Positions 8,781 through 17,528 of a stretch of 64,000 nt of DNA are shown here, piece after piece; within the stretch, counting starts at the first letter, position 1, and every line of letters starts with the position of its first letter. The notes beneath the pieces were generated by a model. That model saw only the letters and a list, made by a program, of their open reading frames with translations, did not search any database and was not told the DNA's origin. The translations under genes were made by a program, and so were the position numbers. Source of the stretch: CALFUK01 sp964450495 (GTDB taxonomy: Bacteria > Bacteroidota > Bacteroidia > Chitinophagales > Saprospiraceae); contig CAYVFU010000009.1 in NCBI GenBank assembly GCA_964450495.1, positions 1-64,000 on the forward strand. The letters run 5' to 3'.

Positions 8781-10055
8781 ATGAAAGCGATTTTCAATCA
8801 ATTAATTTTGGTTTTCCTCTTTGTACAATTAGGAATTAGCCAAGATGATATCCAACATGACTTATTTGAATTACCAGATGTGATCTTCAAAGAAATAGAC
8901 ACACCTGAAAATTATCATTCAGCTTACGAATTAAAAATTAAGCAGCCCATAGATCATAAGAATCCAGGTAGTGGACATTTTTATCAACGAGTGTGGCTGA
9001 GTCATAAAGACTATGGTTCGCCAACAGTCTTAATCACAAATGGTTACGGAGTGAGTAGGAATAGTGTGGCAGAAATCTCTCATTTTTTACAAGCAAACCA
9101 GATAAGTGTCGAACACCGTTATTTTTTGGAATCATGTCCAGAGGAAATGGATTATGATTATTTAAATTTTGAACAAGTCACTGGTGATCTTCATCGCATT
9201 AATGTGATGTTTAAAGAAATCTATAAAGGAAAGTGGATAGCATCTGGTATAAGTAAGGGTGGGACAACCAGTATCTTTTACAGATACTTTTATCCAGAAG
9301 ATGTTGACGTAACTGTCCCTTATGTGGCGCCAGTTATTTTGAGTAAGGAGGATACACGGATTTATGATTTCTTTGATAAAATGGGAACAAAGCAATGTCG
9401 CAATGATATTGAGAATTACCAAAAAAGTTTATTTAATCATTCTGATGAATTAAAGGAAAAACTGACTTGGTATTACAAAGGGAAAGGACTCGAGTTCTCT
9501 TATCTAAGTTTTGACGAAGCCTATGAGTACGCCGTGTTGGAATATCCATTTTCATTTTGGCAATACGGGCATGATTGTGATTTAGTCCCTGATAAGACAA
9601 CTGATATTGACCAAAAACTGAATCACTTTATTGATATCGTTGGAATGGATTTATTTTCAGACAGAGATATGGAAGCATATGGGTCTCATTATTATCAGGC
9701 GGGAACACAAATGGGTTATTATGGCTATGAGCTCGATGAATTTAAAGACCTAATAGAATATCTACCAAAAGATAAAAATCCATCGGCAGTATTTATGCCA
9801 GAAAAGTTAGAGCGACCATTTGACGTTAGCCTTACAAAGAAAGTGTATGAATGGGCTTTGACTGCTGATCAAATGGTGTATATAAACGGTGCTTTAGATA
9901 CATGGTCTGCAGCGGCTATCCCTGCTAACGATAAGGTCAATTCATTGTATTACTTTTTAGAAGGTAAGGACCATGCGACTGCACGGATTTCAAATATGAA
10001 CGAAGCGGAATTGCTCATGCTTCAGAATAAAATGAAAGAGTGGTTGCTGGATTAA
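8781..10055 (+). CDS. S37-type (PS-10) secreted tripeptidyl aminopeptidase
   Basis: A 424-residue alpha/beta-hydrolase-type serine peptidase with signal peptide MKAIFNQLILVFLFVQLGIS. The nucleophile elbow GISKGG places Ser at residue 158; INGALDTWSA supplies the acid and GKDHATARI the histidine. QPIDHKNPGSGHFYQRV near residue 55 and VEHRYFLES near residue 110 match the S37 family, known from Streptomyces tripeptidyl aminopeptidase. It begins directly after the stop of the M28 gene with no spacer and is the third gene of the acylase operon. Substrates are probably short peptides released in the periplasm. Confidence 0.82.
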   Translation: MKAIFNQLILVFLFVQLGISQDDIQHDLFELPDVIFKEIDTPENYHSAYELKIKQPIDHKNPGSGHFYQRVWLSHKDYGSPTVLITNGYGVSRNSVAEISHFLQANQISVEHRYFLESCPEEMDYDYLNFEQVTGDLHRINVMFKEIYKGKWIASGISKGGTTSIFYRYFYPEDVDVTVPYVAPVILSKEDTRIYDFFDKMGTKQCRNDIENYQKSLFNHSDELKEKLTWYYKGKGLEFSYLSFDEAYEYAVLEYPFSFWQYGHDCDLVPDKTTDIDQKLNHFIDIVGMDLFSDRDMEAYGSHYYQAGTQMGYYGYELDEFKDLIEYLPKDKNPSAVFMPEKLERPFDVSLTKKVYEWALTADQMVYINGALDTWSAAAIPANDKVNSLYYFLEGKDHATARISNMNEAELLMLQNKMKEWLLD

Positions 10056-10086
10056 TTTGGTTTTGTGAAATGTAATTCATATCCAA

Positions 10087-10207
10087 TGGGCCATGACCCA
10101 CTGAAGAACGGAACTCCCAATATTGACTCCTATTTATGTAATAGCAATTCTTTCCTTATTGATATATGTATTTGAAAAGTTATTCAAATTCATTGGGTCA
10201 TGACCCA
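10087..10207. repeat. Pair of 14-bp palindromes upstream of ettA
   Basis: TGGGCCATGACCCA at 10087-10100 and the perfect palindrome TGGGTCATGACCCA at 10194-10207, starts 107 bp apart, lie in the spacer between the S37 peptidase gene and ettA. Two more copies lie after ettA (11976-11989 and 12049-12062). The paired layout suggests either a protein-binding palindrome or the ends of a very small dispersed element. Confidence 0.75.
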
Positions 10208-10258
10208 TCGGGCGGCAAAATAAACACACAATTTATAACTCTACCAAGCTACGATTCT

Positions 10259-10266
10259 TATTTTTG
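10259..10266 (+). promoter_or_regulatory. Bacteroidota-type -7 box for ettA
   Basis: TATTTTTG matches the Bacteroidota -7 consensus TAnnTTTG and ends 26 bases before the ATG at 10293. No clear TTG at the -33 position. The box covers the alternative GTG at 10266, which argues for the ATG start. Confidence 0.5.
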
Positions 10267-10292
10267 TGCCTCACAACATCAAAGCTAAATCT

Positions 10293-11963
10293 ATGTCAGA
10301 TAAGAAAGTGATTTTTGCAATGGAAGGGGTAACAAAGATTTACCCTCCAAGTAAAACTGTACTTAAAAATATATGGCTCTCTTTTTATTATGGAGCAAAA
10401 ATTGGGGTCCTTGGATTGAATGGCTCTGGGAAGTCTAGCTTGCTTAAGATTATTGCGGGATTAGATACCAACTTTCAAGGAAAAGTAACATTCGACAAAG
10501 AATATAAAATTGGCTATCTCGCCCAGGAGCCAGAACTTGACGAGTCAAAGACAGTTAAAGAAATTGTCCAAGAAGGGGTGCAACATATCGTTGATGTCGT
10601 AACGGCATATGAAGATATTTCGGCGAAGTTAGCAGAGCCAATGGATGATGATGCTATGATGAAGTTGATTGAAGAACAAGGAGAGTTGTTAGAAAAAATG
10701 GATCATCTCAATGGTTGGGATTTAGATCATACACTGGAAGTAGCAATGGATTCATTACGATGTCCACCCGATAATGCGAAAGTTTCTGTGCTGTCTGGTG
10801 GAGAGAGAAGACGAGTGGCTTTATGTCGGTTGCTCTTAAGTAAGCCAGATATTTTATTATTGGATGAGCCTACGAACCACCTGGATGCAGAAAGTGTGCA
10901 TTGGTTAGAACAGTTTTTAAAATCTTTTCCCGGTACAGTAATCGCAGTCACCCACGATCGTTATTTCTTAGATAATGTAGCTGGATGGATACTTGAATTG
11001 GATAGAGGAGAAGGCATTCCATGGGAAGGAAATTATTCGACGTGGCTCGATCAAAAATCAACTCGTCTTGCTCAAGAAGAGAAAGCTGAATCTAAGAGAC
11101 AGAAAATATTAAAACGAGAATTGGAATGGAGCCGGATGGCACAAAAAGCAAAGCAGTCAAAAGGAAAGGCTCGTCTTAATGCTTATGAGTCAATGAGTAG
11201 CCAGGAGGTAAAAGAAAGAGAGGCAAATTTGGAATTATTTATTCCGCCTGGACCAAGACTAGGAGACGTTGTCATTGACATTGAAGGCGTCACTAAGTCC
11301 TATGATAATCGTGTTTTAATTGACAATCTAAATGTGTCAATTCCTAAAAATGCAATTGTCGGAATCATTGGACCAAACGGTGTAGGAAAATCTACTTTGT
11401 TCAGAATGATCATGGGGGAAGAAACTCCAGACAGCGGTGTCATTAAAAAAGGGGAGACAGTACAAATCGCTTATGTCGATCAATCTCATAAAGATCTTTT
11501 GCCAGATAAAACGATATATGAAGTCGTTAGTCAAGGCCACGATTTTTTACAAGTAGGCAATACTGAAATCAATGGAAGAGCTTACTTGAGTAAGTTTAAT
11601 TTTGCTGGCAGCGACCAACAAAAAAAGGTAGGTGTTTTATCCGGAGGAGAACGGAATCGACTCCATCTTGCCATGACACTCAAAGAGGGTGGCAATGTGT
11701 TGTTGCTGGATGAGCCGACAAATGATATAGATGTCAATACATTGCGAGCTCTGGAAGAGGCCATCGAGAATTTTGCTGGCTGTGTGCTTGTGATTTCGCA
11801 TGATCGATGGTTTATAGATCGATTGGCTACTCATATTTTGTCCTATGAAGATGAAGGTTACGTTCAGTTTTTTGAAGGAAATTTTAGTGCTTTTGAAGCT
11901 GCGAAGAAGGAGAGGCTAGGCGATATTACACCAAAAAGGCCTCGGTTTAAGAGTTTGTTGTAA
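10293..11963 (+). CDS. ettA: Energy-dependent translational throttle protein EttA (ABC-F ATPase)
   Basis: A 556-residue ABC-F protein with two nucleotide-binding domains and no membrane segment. Walker A motifs are GLNGSGKSS and GPNGVGKST, signatures are LSGGERRR and LSGGERNR, and each Walker B is followed by LLLDEPTN. The length matches E. coli EttA (555 residues), and the family binds the ribosomal E site to gate the first peptide bond according to ATP level. The ATG at 10293 is chosen over a GTG at 10266 because of length and because a promoter -7 box overlaps the GTG. The gene stands alone, flanked on both sides by pairs of a palindromic repeat. Confidence 0.93.
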   Translation: MSDKKVIFAMEGVTKIYPPSKTVLKNIWLSFYYGAKIGVLGLNGSGKSSLLKIIAGLDTNFQGKVTFDKEYKIGYLAQEPELDESKTVKEIVQEGVQHIVDVVTAYEDISAKLAEPMDDDAMMKLIEEQGELLEKMDHLNGWDLDHTLEVAMDSLRCPPDNAKVSVLSGGERRRVALCRLLLSKPDILLLDEPTNHLDAESVHWLEQFLKSFPGTVIAVTHDRYFLDNVAGWILELDRGEGIPWEGNYSTWLDQKSTRLAQEEKAESKRQKILKRELEWSRMAQKAKQSKGKARLNAYESMSSQEVKEREANLELFIPPGPRLGDVVIDIEGVTKSYDNRVLIDNLNVSIPKNAIVGIIGPNGVGKSTLFRMIMGEETPDSGVIKKGETVQIAYVDQSHKDLLPDKTIYEVVSQGHDFLQVGNTEINGRAYLSKFNFAGSDQQKKVGVLSGGERNRLHLAMTLKEGGNVLLLDEPTNDIDVNTLRALEEAIENFAGCVLVISHDRWFIDRLATHILSYEDEGYVQFFEGNFSAFEAAKKERLGDITPKRPRFKSLL

Positions 11964-11975
11964 TGTGAATTGCAA

Positions 11976-12062
11976 TGGGTCATGTTCCACTGTTGTCGTC
12001 TATTTATTTTTGAAGAGAGAGCCTCGTTTTGAATCTTACTGTCTCTAATGGGTCATGACTCA
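11976..12062. repeat. Pair of 14-bp palindromes downstream of ettA
   Basis: TGGGTCATGTTCCA (11976-11989) and TGGGTCATGACTCA (12049-12062), 73 bp apart, are diverged copies of the palindrome found twice before ettA. They sit between the convergent ends of ettA and the aminotransferase gene, where a hairpin could also act as a terminator. Confidence 0.7.
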
Positions 12063-12110
12063 ATGGACTTTGAAGAATTGCATTATGAATATTATTTCAC
12101 GACCCTTTGT

Positions 12111-13010
12111 TTAAAGCGCTACACAATACTTAGGAATCAATTCCTCAAATTCCCCTATCAATTGTTTCATAACAGTAGTCCCATTTCTATTCTCAATAAC
12201 TCTACCATCAATGGCTGTAATTGGCGTCAACTCACCCATCGTTCCAGAACAGAAAACTTCATCAGCATTATATAATTCTGTTAAAGAAAGATTTCTTTCG
12301 TGAACTTCAATGTTAGTCATCTTACAAAGATCAATAATAAAGCCTCGTGTGATGCCATGTAAGCAAGCAGTAGCATATGGAGTATACACAACTCCATTTT
12401 TTACCATGAAAATATTCGTTCCATTTAATTCTGCAGCAAATGCATCTTTGTCAAGCATGAGGGCAGCATCCACACCAGCCACATTGGCTTGTATTTTTGC
12501 TTGAATGTTATTTAATAAATTGTTGTGATGGATTTTAGAATCTAAAAATGCAGGGTTGTTTCTTCTTATGGTTGACGTAATGATGGTAATGCCATGTTCA
12601 TTGTCATATACTGGTGGTTTCCACTCTGGCAAAATAATAAGGCACGAACCAGCTTGATTTAATCGTGGGTCCATACCGGAAGTAATTTTTTCACCACGAG
12701 TTAGCGTGAGACGAATGTGCGTATCTCGATCCATGCCATTGGCAGCAAGCGTTTGTTTGATGGCGTCTTTAATAAATTCGTCTGAAGGAATGTCTGTAAA
12801 CGCAAGCGCCTTTGCAGACTCGTATAATCTATTTAAATGTCGATCCAAAAGCATGACGCCTGATGGATACACTCGAAGTCCTTCCCACACAGCATCGCCT
12901 CCTTGTACGACACTATCAAATACAGAAATTTTTGCATCATCTCTGGCATAGAGTTTATCTTTTATCCAAACTTTTATCTCCTGATTTCTTGGATCTGCTT
13001 TTTGTAACAT
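12111..13010 (-). CDS. Class IV aminotransferase (BCAT/D-amino acid transaminase-like)
   Basis: A 299-residue fold-type IV PLP enzyme. SKIHHNNLLNNIQAK near residue 150 contains the expected Schiff-base lysine region, AAELNGTNIFMVKNG is the family E-x-x-x-x-N-hF block, GITRGFIIDLC the cofactor-phosphate segment, and VFCSGTMGELTPI the C-terminal substrate loop. It could be the branched-chain aminotransferase IlvE or a relative acting on another amino acid; sequence alone does not decide. It begins 15 bases after the stop of a sulfotransferase-like gene that begins within an alkyltransferase-like gene, so all three are one minus-strand operon. Confidence 0.85.
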   Translation of the reverse strand: MLQKADPRNQEIKVWIKDKLYARDDAKISVFDSVVQGGDAVWEGLRVYPSGVMLLDRHLNRLYESAKALAFTDIPSDEFIKDAIKQTLAANGMDRDTHIRLTLTRGEKITSGMDPRLNQAGSCLIILPEWKPPVYDNEHGITIITSTIRRNNPAFLDSKIHHNNLLNNIQAKIQANVAGVDAALMLDKDAFAAELNGTNIFMVKNGVVYTPYATACLHGITRGFIIDLCKMTNIEVHERNLSLTELYNADEVFCSGTMGELTPITAIDGRVIENRNGTTVMKQLIGEFEELIPKYCVAL

Positions 13011-13025
13011 AATTTAATTCTATTC

Positions 13026-13745
13026 TTATTTCAATAAATGATGGGCAAGTAATTTTTTATAGTATATCATAGACTCTTCATAAAGAGCACTTAAATTTTC
13101 TGGCACTTCAGGTCTCGTATTGTTTGCTTGTGCAAAACAAGTTGACTGATGCACATTAGCATACCAATGCGGTGCCCAAACTCCATCTTCAGCGATAGGT
13201 CCTTTTTCCCAAGCCAACATACGATCTGAAAATGGAATGGATAAGGCATCGCACAATTTATTTAAACTTTCTCTTGGATTTGTAAGGACTGCATTCGAAT
13301 CTAGAACAATTGGCTGTTTGCCATTCGATAGCAGGTATTCAAAAATATCCCATTCTCTTTTCAGGCCAATATCCTTCATGGATGGATTTGGAATTATCTT
13401 TTGGAAAGAAACCAGTAACTGAGCAGGATCACGTATTAAGAATAAATTATCCAATTCCAATAAGAAGGAATAGTCTACATCCAGATAATGTTTAGCCATA
13501 CCTTTAATGAAGTAAATTGCTTTGTCTACATGATTAAATAGAAGATCTTTTTTTACACCAGACATTGTTATTGGTTGTGATTTGATGATCTCGTCTTTAC
13601 CAGGATGGTTGTCGCCAGTCAAGTTGAGAAAGTATGCGTACATTGGTTCATCAACAACAGCAGTGTCTTCTCTATTTGCAAAAGAATACATTAATGCCGT
13701 GGATATATTTCGTGGCCCTGATATCAGATTTATTCGTTTTGTCAC
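13026..13745 (-). CDS. Sulfotransferase-like P-loop protein
   Basis: A 239-residue cytoplasmic protein. The N-terminal NLISGPRNISTALMYSFANR has the strand-loop-helix form of sulfotransferase PAPS-binding loops, and LFLIRDPAQLLVSF is the second conserved PAPS-contact block (RDP followed by a hydrophobic helix). The start is GTG at 13745 and overlaps the stop of the upstream alkyltransferase-like gene (GTGA). The pairing with a class IV aminotransferase recalls plant BCAT-like proteins that join a P-loop domain to an aminotransferase domain, as far as I recall; a shared pathway is therefore plausible but unproven. The acceptor substrate is unknown. Confidence 0.72.
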   Translation of the reverse strand: MTKRINLISGPRNISTALMYSFANREDTAVVDEPMYAYFLNLTGDNHPGKDEIIKSQPITMSGVKKDLLFNHVDKAIYFIKGMAKHYLDVDYSFLLELDNLFLIRDPAQLLVSFQKIIPNPSMKDIGLKREWDIFEYLLSNGKQPIVLDSNAVLTNPRESLNKLCDALSIPFSDRMLAWEKGPIAEDGVWAPHWYANVHQSTCFAQANNTRPEVPENLSALYEESMIYYKKLLAHHLLK

Positions 13746-14077
13746 AGATCTAATTCTTTAGGATGCCAATACAATTCCTTAAAATCAACAACTTTATCCT
13801 CTTCGACTTTTACGCCTTCGTTTTCCAATAGTTCTTGCATCATTGTAGGCGTACCAAAGTGCATGCGACCAGATAACTCGCCTTTTCGGTTGACTACACG
13901 ATGAGCTGGTACCGATACTCCATTTTTGTTGGATTGTGTTAATGCATAGCCGACCATTCGTGCCGAACCAAGTGATAGATAATCCGCAATAGCACCATAA
14001 GTACTCACTCGACCTTCAGGTATTTGTTCTGTTACAAAGTATACCTGTTCATAATATTCTTTCTGTCTAAATGACAT
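13742..14077 (-). CDS. Alkyltransferase-like protein (MGMT family without the acceptor Cys)
   Basis: A 111-residue protein covering only the DNA-binding C-domain of O6-alkylguanine-DNA alkyltransferases. The DNA-recognition helix region SARMVGYAL and the active-site block are present, but the block reads VPAHRVV where the enzyme has PCHRV. Replacement of the alkyl-accepting cysteine is the hallmark of ATL proteins, which bind alkylated guanine and flag it for nucleotide excision repair. It is the first gene of the operon with the sulfotransferase-like and aminotransferase genes, overlapping the former by four bases. uvrC lies at the far end of this window but is not linked. Confidence 0.88.
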   Translation of the reverse strand: MSFRQKEYYEQVYFVTEQIPEGRVSTYGAIADYLSLGSARMVGYALTQSNKNGVSVPAHRVVNRKGELSGRMHFGTPTMMQELLENEGVKVEEDKVVDFKELYWHPKELDL

Positions 14078-14113
14078 TTATCAATTTTTCATGTTAAAGT
14101 TAACTCAAATTGT

Positions 14114-14121
14114 ATGTTTGT
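14114..14121 (+). promoter_or_regulatory. Candidate -7 box for the TrpF-like barrel gene
   Basis: TATGTTTG fits TAnnTTTG and ends 21 bases before the ATG at 14143, a normal leader length. The region is the divergent spacer between this gene and the alkyltransferase-like gene. No convincing TTG at -33. Confidence 0.45.
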
Positions 14122-14142
14122 GATAGTAAATAAGATTAATAC

Positions 14143-14697
14143 ATGAGAGATATAAAGATAATTGCTTCATCGATATCTAATTTAACAGATGCTAGATATT
14201 TTGCTGCTAAGATAGTGGACGCAATCAGTTTTGATTTGAGTAAAGTGAATCGAGATGAATACTTTGCCATCAAAGACTGGGTAGAAGGGGTAGCAATACT
14301 ACTAGAGACTGATGAGGAGTTTTCTGATTTGGAGATTCATGAAGCTGATGGAATTATCTATAACGTACAGGATGGATTTCAAAACAATGATGTCCTATCA
14401 AATTCTACCATTGTCTCGGCATCAAAAAGTATCCTTGAAACACTGCCAGATCCGTCGGGTCACATTATAAGAAATCACAGCTGGGATCAAGTCAATGGCG
14501 ATAGTAAACAACTGATTATTGACTTTGCATTTGAGAACCAGTGTTATTTAGATGTATCTCTTTCACTTGATGAATTGGAATCTATCATTGAATCAGAAAA
14601 GCTCTTCGGTATTGTTTGCCGAGGCGGCGATGAAGAAAAAGTGGGATACAAGTCTTTCGATGAATTGGATGATATGTTTGATTTGATGGATGATTGA
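14143..14697 (+). CDS. Degenerate TrpF-like beta/alpha barrel protein
   Basis: A 184-residue protein whose start, IIASSISNLTDARYFAAKIVDAISFDL, resembles the opening of TrpF-family proteins in Bacteroidota, in which a TDARYFAA helix follows the first strand. The catalytic cysteine is absent (IIASS in place of KICG) and the later glycine-rich phosphate loops are weak (only IVCRGGDEEKVG near the C-terminus). The C-terminus is strongly acidic. It is therefore probably a non-catalytic or re-purposed barrel rather than an anthranilate isomerase. It is a single gene with its own promoter. A better preserved TrpF-like protein lies at 327-983. Confidence 0.6.
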   Translation: MRDIKIIASSISNLTDARYFAAKIVDAISFDLSKVNRDEYFAIKDWVEGVAILLETDEEFSDLEIHEADGIIYNVQDGFQNNDVLSNSTIVSASKSILETLPDPSGHIIRNHSWDQVNGDSKQLIIDFAFENQCYLDVSLSLDELESIIESEKLFGIVCRGGDEEKVGYKSFDELDDMFDLMDD

Positions 14698-14907
14698 AAT
14701 GCCAAAATTCTCATTAGAAGATAATGATCTTTTTGTGCTTATGGACTAAAACAACATTTATACTATTCGAAAAATTCGACATTAATAGTCAATACCCAAT
14801 CTAAAGGTAAAATGGCGAAATAGGGTGATGCGTCCTGCATGCACACAAAATAATTTTATAAATCCAAACTTCTACTTGAAGTCATTTTTAATTTAAACTT
14901 TCAATCA

Positions 14908-17358
14908 ATGAAAACGTATGTAACATTCATTGTACTACTATTCTTTTGTGTTCATCAACCCTATGCGCAAAATATATGTGGTACTGTTGAAGCTGAAAAA
15001 GAGCTTCGAGAAAAATTTCCCAATAGAGGAACAATTGAAGAATTCGAAAACTGGTTAGCTCCCAAAATTAAAGAATTTAAAAGTAGGCCAGACTACAAAT
15101 CTGCTGCTCTGGTTAAGCTACCTATAATTTTCCATATCATGCATAGAGGCGAAGTTGTCGGTACTGGAGATAATCTGGCCAAACGATTTATTGATGCACA
15201 AATTGCTCAGATTAATTTGGACTTTACCAACGGTTCAGGTAGTACTGTGCCAATTGCAGCAGATCTTGAAATAAATTTTTGTCCGGCTAGAGTAGACCCA
15301 GATGGTAACGTGTTAGCGGAACCTGGCATCAATAGGATTTCTAGAGCCGATATGGGGTATACAACTGCTGGATCCTTTTCAGATAGATTTATTCAAAATA
15401 CGATTAAACCAGAAACACAATGGGATCCCAATCGATATATCAATGTTTGGGTAGTTCCAATTTCAGGTGATTTGATCGGATTTGCACAATTTCCAGATTA
15501 CCCATCTTTAGCTGGGTTAGGGTCTGATTTAGGTTCTTCTACTGAAGCTGATGCTATGGTTGCGAGTACAGATGGCGTTGTCGTGACTACCATTGCCATT
15601 GGCAGTCTGGCTATTCCAAATCCGAGGAGTGGTGGTTGGGAGCAGGTATTGACGCATGAGTTAGGACATTTTTTTGGACTCAGACACATATGGGGTGATC
15701 CACCTGTTACAAGCACACGCAGATGTAGGGTTGATGATTTCTGTGACGATACTCCAAGAACTAGAAGGCCTAATCGAACTTGTGATTTTAGTAATCAATG
15801 CGATGATGTTTCCTTTGGAGCTAGTACAGACTTGCCAGATATGACATCAAATTATATGGATTATTCAGTTCCATGCTTTGATACATTTACACCAGATCAA
15901 TCTGATAGGGTCGGAACAATACTCAATGAAGCACCAAGACGTAAGGAATTATTGAATTCAACAGCATGTGACATATTACCGATCGTCACATTACCTGATA
16001 TTTTCCCATGCATTATCAATCCTTTCATCAGTGTACCATCAATAGGTCTTGTTTTTGATGTTTGTAATCCGAGCGCTTTTCAAATCCCACCATTATTCGC
16101 CGGCATCTATTTATCACCAGTTCTTGAGAATCCAATACCACAGTACTACCTAGATGAGATACAATTACCGGCCATCAATCCACAGGACCAGATTCAAGGG
16201 TTTCAGTTTGCAGTTAATTTAAATGATTACCCTGACATTCCTGCTGGTGATTATATGGTCCTTGTTGTTGCTGATCACCGAAATGAATTGATTGAAGAAA
16301 ATGAAGACAACAATCAAATGGCTTCAGCTGTAACAGTTAATTATCTTGGGAATGGTTGCGATAATGTCGTTGAGTTAAGCTGTAATCAGCCAACAACATT
16401 TAGTCACTCCAGTAATGCCTTCCCGAATTTTTGGGAAGATTACGAATGTTCTACGTTTACGGAAGTAGGGGCAGAGCGAATTTTTTCATTTGAGACAACT
16501 CAAGCGGGTGATGTCACCATTCAACTGACCAATGTAGATACTAATGAGGGAAGCTCATGGGCATATTTAATGAATTACTGCAATCCCAACATCGGGTCGT
16601 GTATAGAAGATGGTGGACAAAGTTTTACTGTCAACAACCTTGCTGCAGGTAAATACTATATTGCAGTTGAAGAATACACCGGATTTGACAGCGAATTTAT
16701 ATTAGAAATTACTTGTGAATCTTCTCAATTACCTTGCACTGCTGATGTCAATTATGTTTGCAATGATTTTTTTCAATTTAACATGAGTAATTTTACAACT
16801 AACAGAAATAGTATTTATTCGTGCGAAAATTTTGACGAATCGGATAACTCATTTTCAGGCATATATGCAGGCCCAGAAGTTATTCATAGTTTCTTTTTAC
16901 AGCAAGGTGAAGACATCGCGTTTGGAGTATTTGGCGCTGGTATGGTTGTTTTTCTTGTAGATAATTGTCAGCAAAATACTTGTATCGCTTTTGCAGAAGA
17001 TGGAGAATTTACATTTTATCCACAATTGGGGAAAGGGAATTATCTGCTGGTTGTCGAGCAAACAGATCCATCAAATCAAGACTATGGCTTATTTGTAAGC
17101 TGTGATTATCAACAATCAGTAATTTGTCCAGAAGTCTTAAACCTTGAACACGGCCCTATTCCAACTGGAACTTACCATGCAGATAAAGTGATCAATGCAA
17201 CTGTGGAATTGAATCAAAATTCGAATGTGTCATTGAAAGCAGGAATGGAAATAAATCTTGGATCAGCTGTAGAAGTTGGTATAGGCAGTACGTTCTCGAC
17301 AAGCATAGAAGCTTGCGCGCAACAAAGCTTCTCAGAAATATATTTGGCCAAAAAGTAG
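14908..17358 (+). CDS. Secreted M43 (pappalysin-type) metalloprotease with C-terminal stack module
   Basis: An 816-residue exported protein. Order: signal peptide ending PYAQ; metalloprotease domain with THELGHFFGLRH (HExxHxxGxxH zinc site, near residue 250) and a Met-turn TSNYMDYS near residue 315; a CARDB-like segment (ILPIVTLP to NNQMASAV) near residues 355-475; two bacterial pre-peptidase-like beta domains (near residues 495-595 and 610-725); and a C-terminal module beginning LNLEHGPIPTGTYHADKV and ending SLKAGMEINLGSAVEVGIGSTFSTSIEAC. The same type of end module closes the two giant proteins nearby, pointing to a shared export or anchoring route. A 13-base hairpin follows the stop. Confidence 0.87.
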   Translation: MKTYVTFIVLLFFCVHQPYAQNICGTVEAEKELREKFPNRGTIEEFENWLAPKIKEFKSRPDYKSAALVKLPIIFHIMHRGEVVGTGDNLAKRFIDAQIAQINLDFTNGSGSTVPIAADLEINFCPARVDPDGNVLAEPGINRISRADMGYTTAGSFSDRFIQNTIKPETQWDPNRYINVWVVPISGDLIGFAQFPDYPSLAGLGSDLGSSTEADAMVASTDGVVVTTIAIGSLAIPNPRSGGWEQVLTHELGHFFGLRHIWGDPPVTSTRRCRVDDFCDDTPRTRRPNRTCDFSNQCDDVSFGASTDLPDMTSNYMDYSVPCFDTFTPDQSDRVGTILNEAPRRKELLNSTACDILPIVTLPDIFPCIINPFISVPSIGLVFDVCNPSAFQIPPLFAGIYLSPVLENPIPQYYLDEIQLPAINPQDQIQGFQFAVNLNDYPDIPAGDYMVLVVADHRNELIEENEDNNQMASAVTVNYLGNGCDNVVELSCNQPTTFSHSSNAFPNFWEDYECSTFTEVGAERIFSFETTQAGDVTIQLTNVDTNEGSSWAYLMNYCNPNIGSCIEDGGQSFTVNNLAAGKYYIAVEEYTGFDSEFILEITCESSQLPCTADVNYVCNDFFQFNMSNFTTNRNSIYSCENFDESDNSFSGIYAGPEVIHSFFLQQGEDIAFGVFGAGMVVFLVDNCQQNTCIAFAEDGEFTFYPQLGKGNYLLVVEQTDPSNQDYGLFVSCDYQQSVICPEVLNLEHGPIPTGTYHADKVINATVELNQNSNVSLKAGMEINLGSAVEVGIGSTFSTSIEACAQQSFSEIYLAKK

Positions 17359-17380
17359 CCGCTCATGTTCCTTAAAATCT

Positions 17381-17420
17381 ACAAGAGCCCTTTGTTAATC
17401 AAAAGGCTCTTGTTTAATTA
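17381..17420 (+). terminator. Intrinsic terminator after the M43 protease
   Basis: ACAAGAGCC (17381-17389) pairs with GGCTCTTGT (17405-17413), with extra CTTT/AAAAG pairing inside, followed by TTAATTAA. It lies 22 bases after the stop codon at 17358. Confidence 0.75.
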
Positions 17421-17528
17421 ATCGCCTTATTTCAAATTATTGCAGTATTCGATTTACCTTTTCTGATATCATCAAACATGATAGTACATCTCTTTAGATG
17501 AAATCATTGATCACAAAAAATTAGTATC

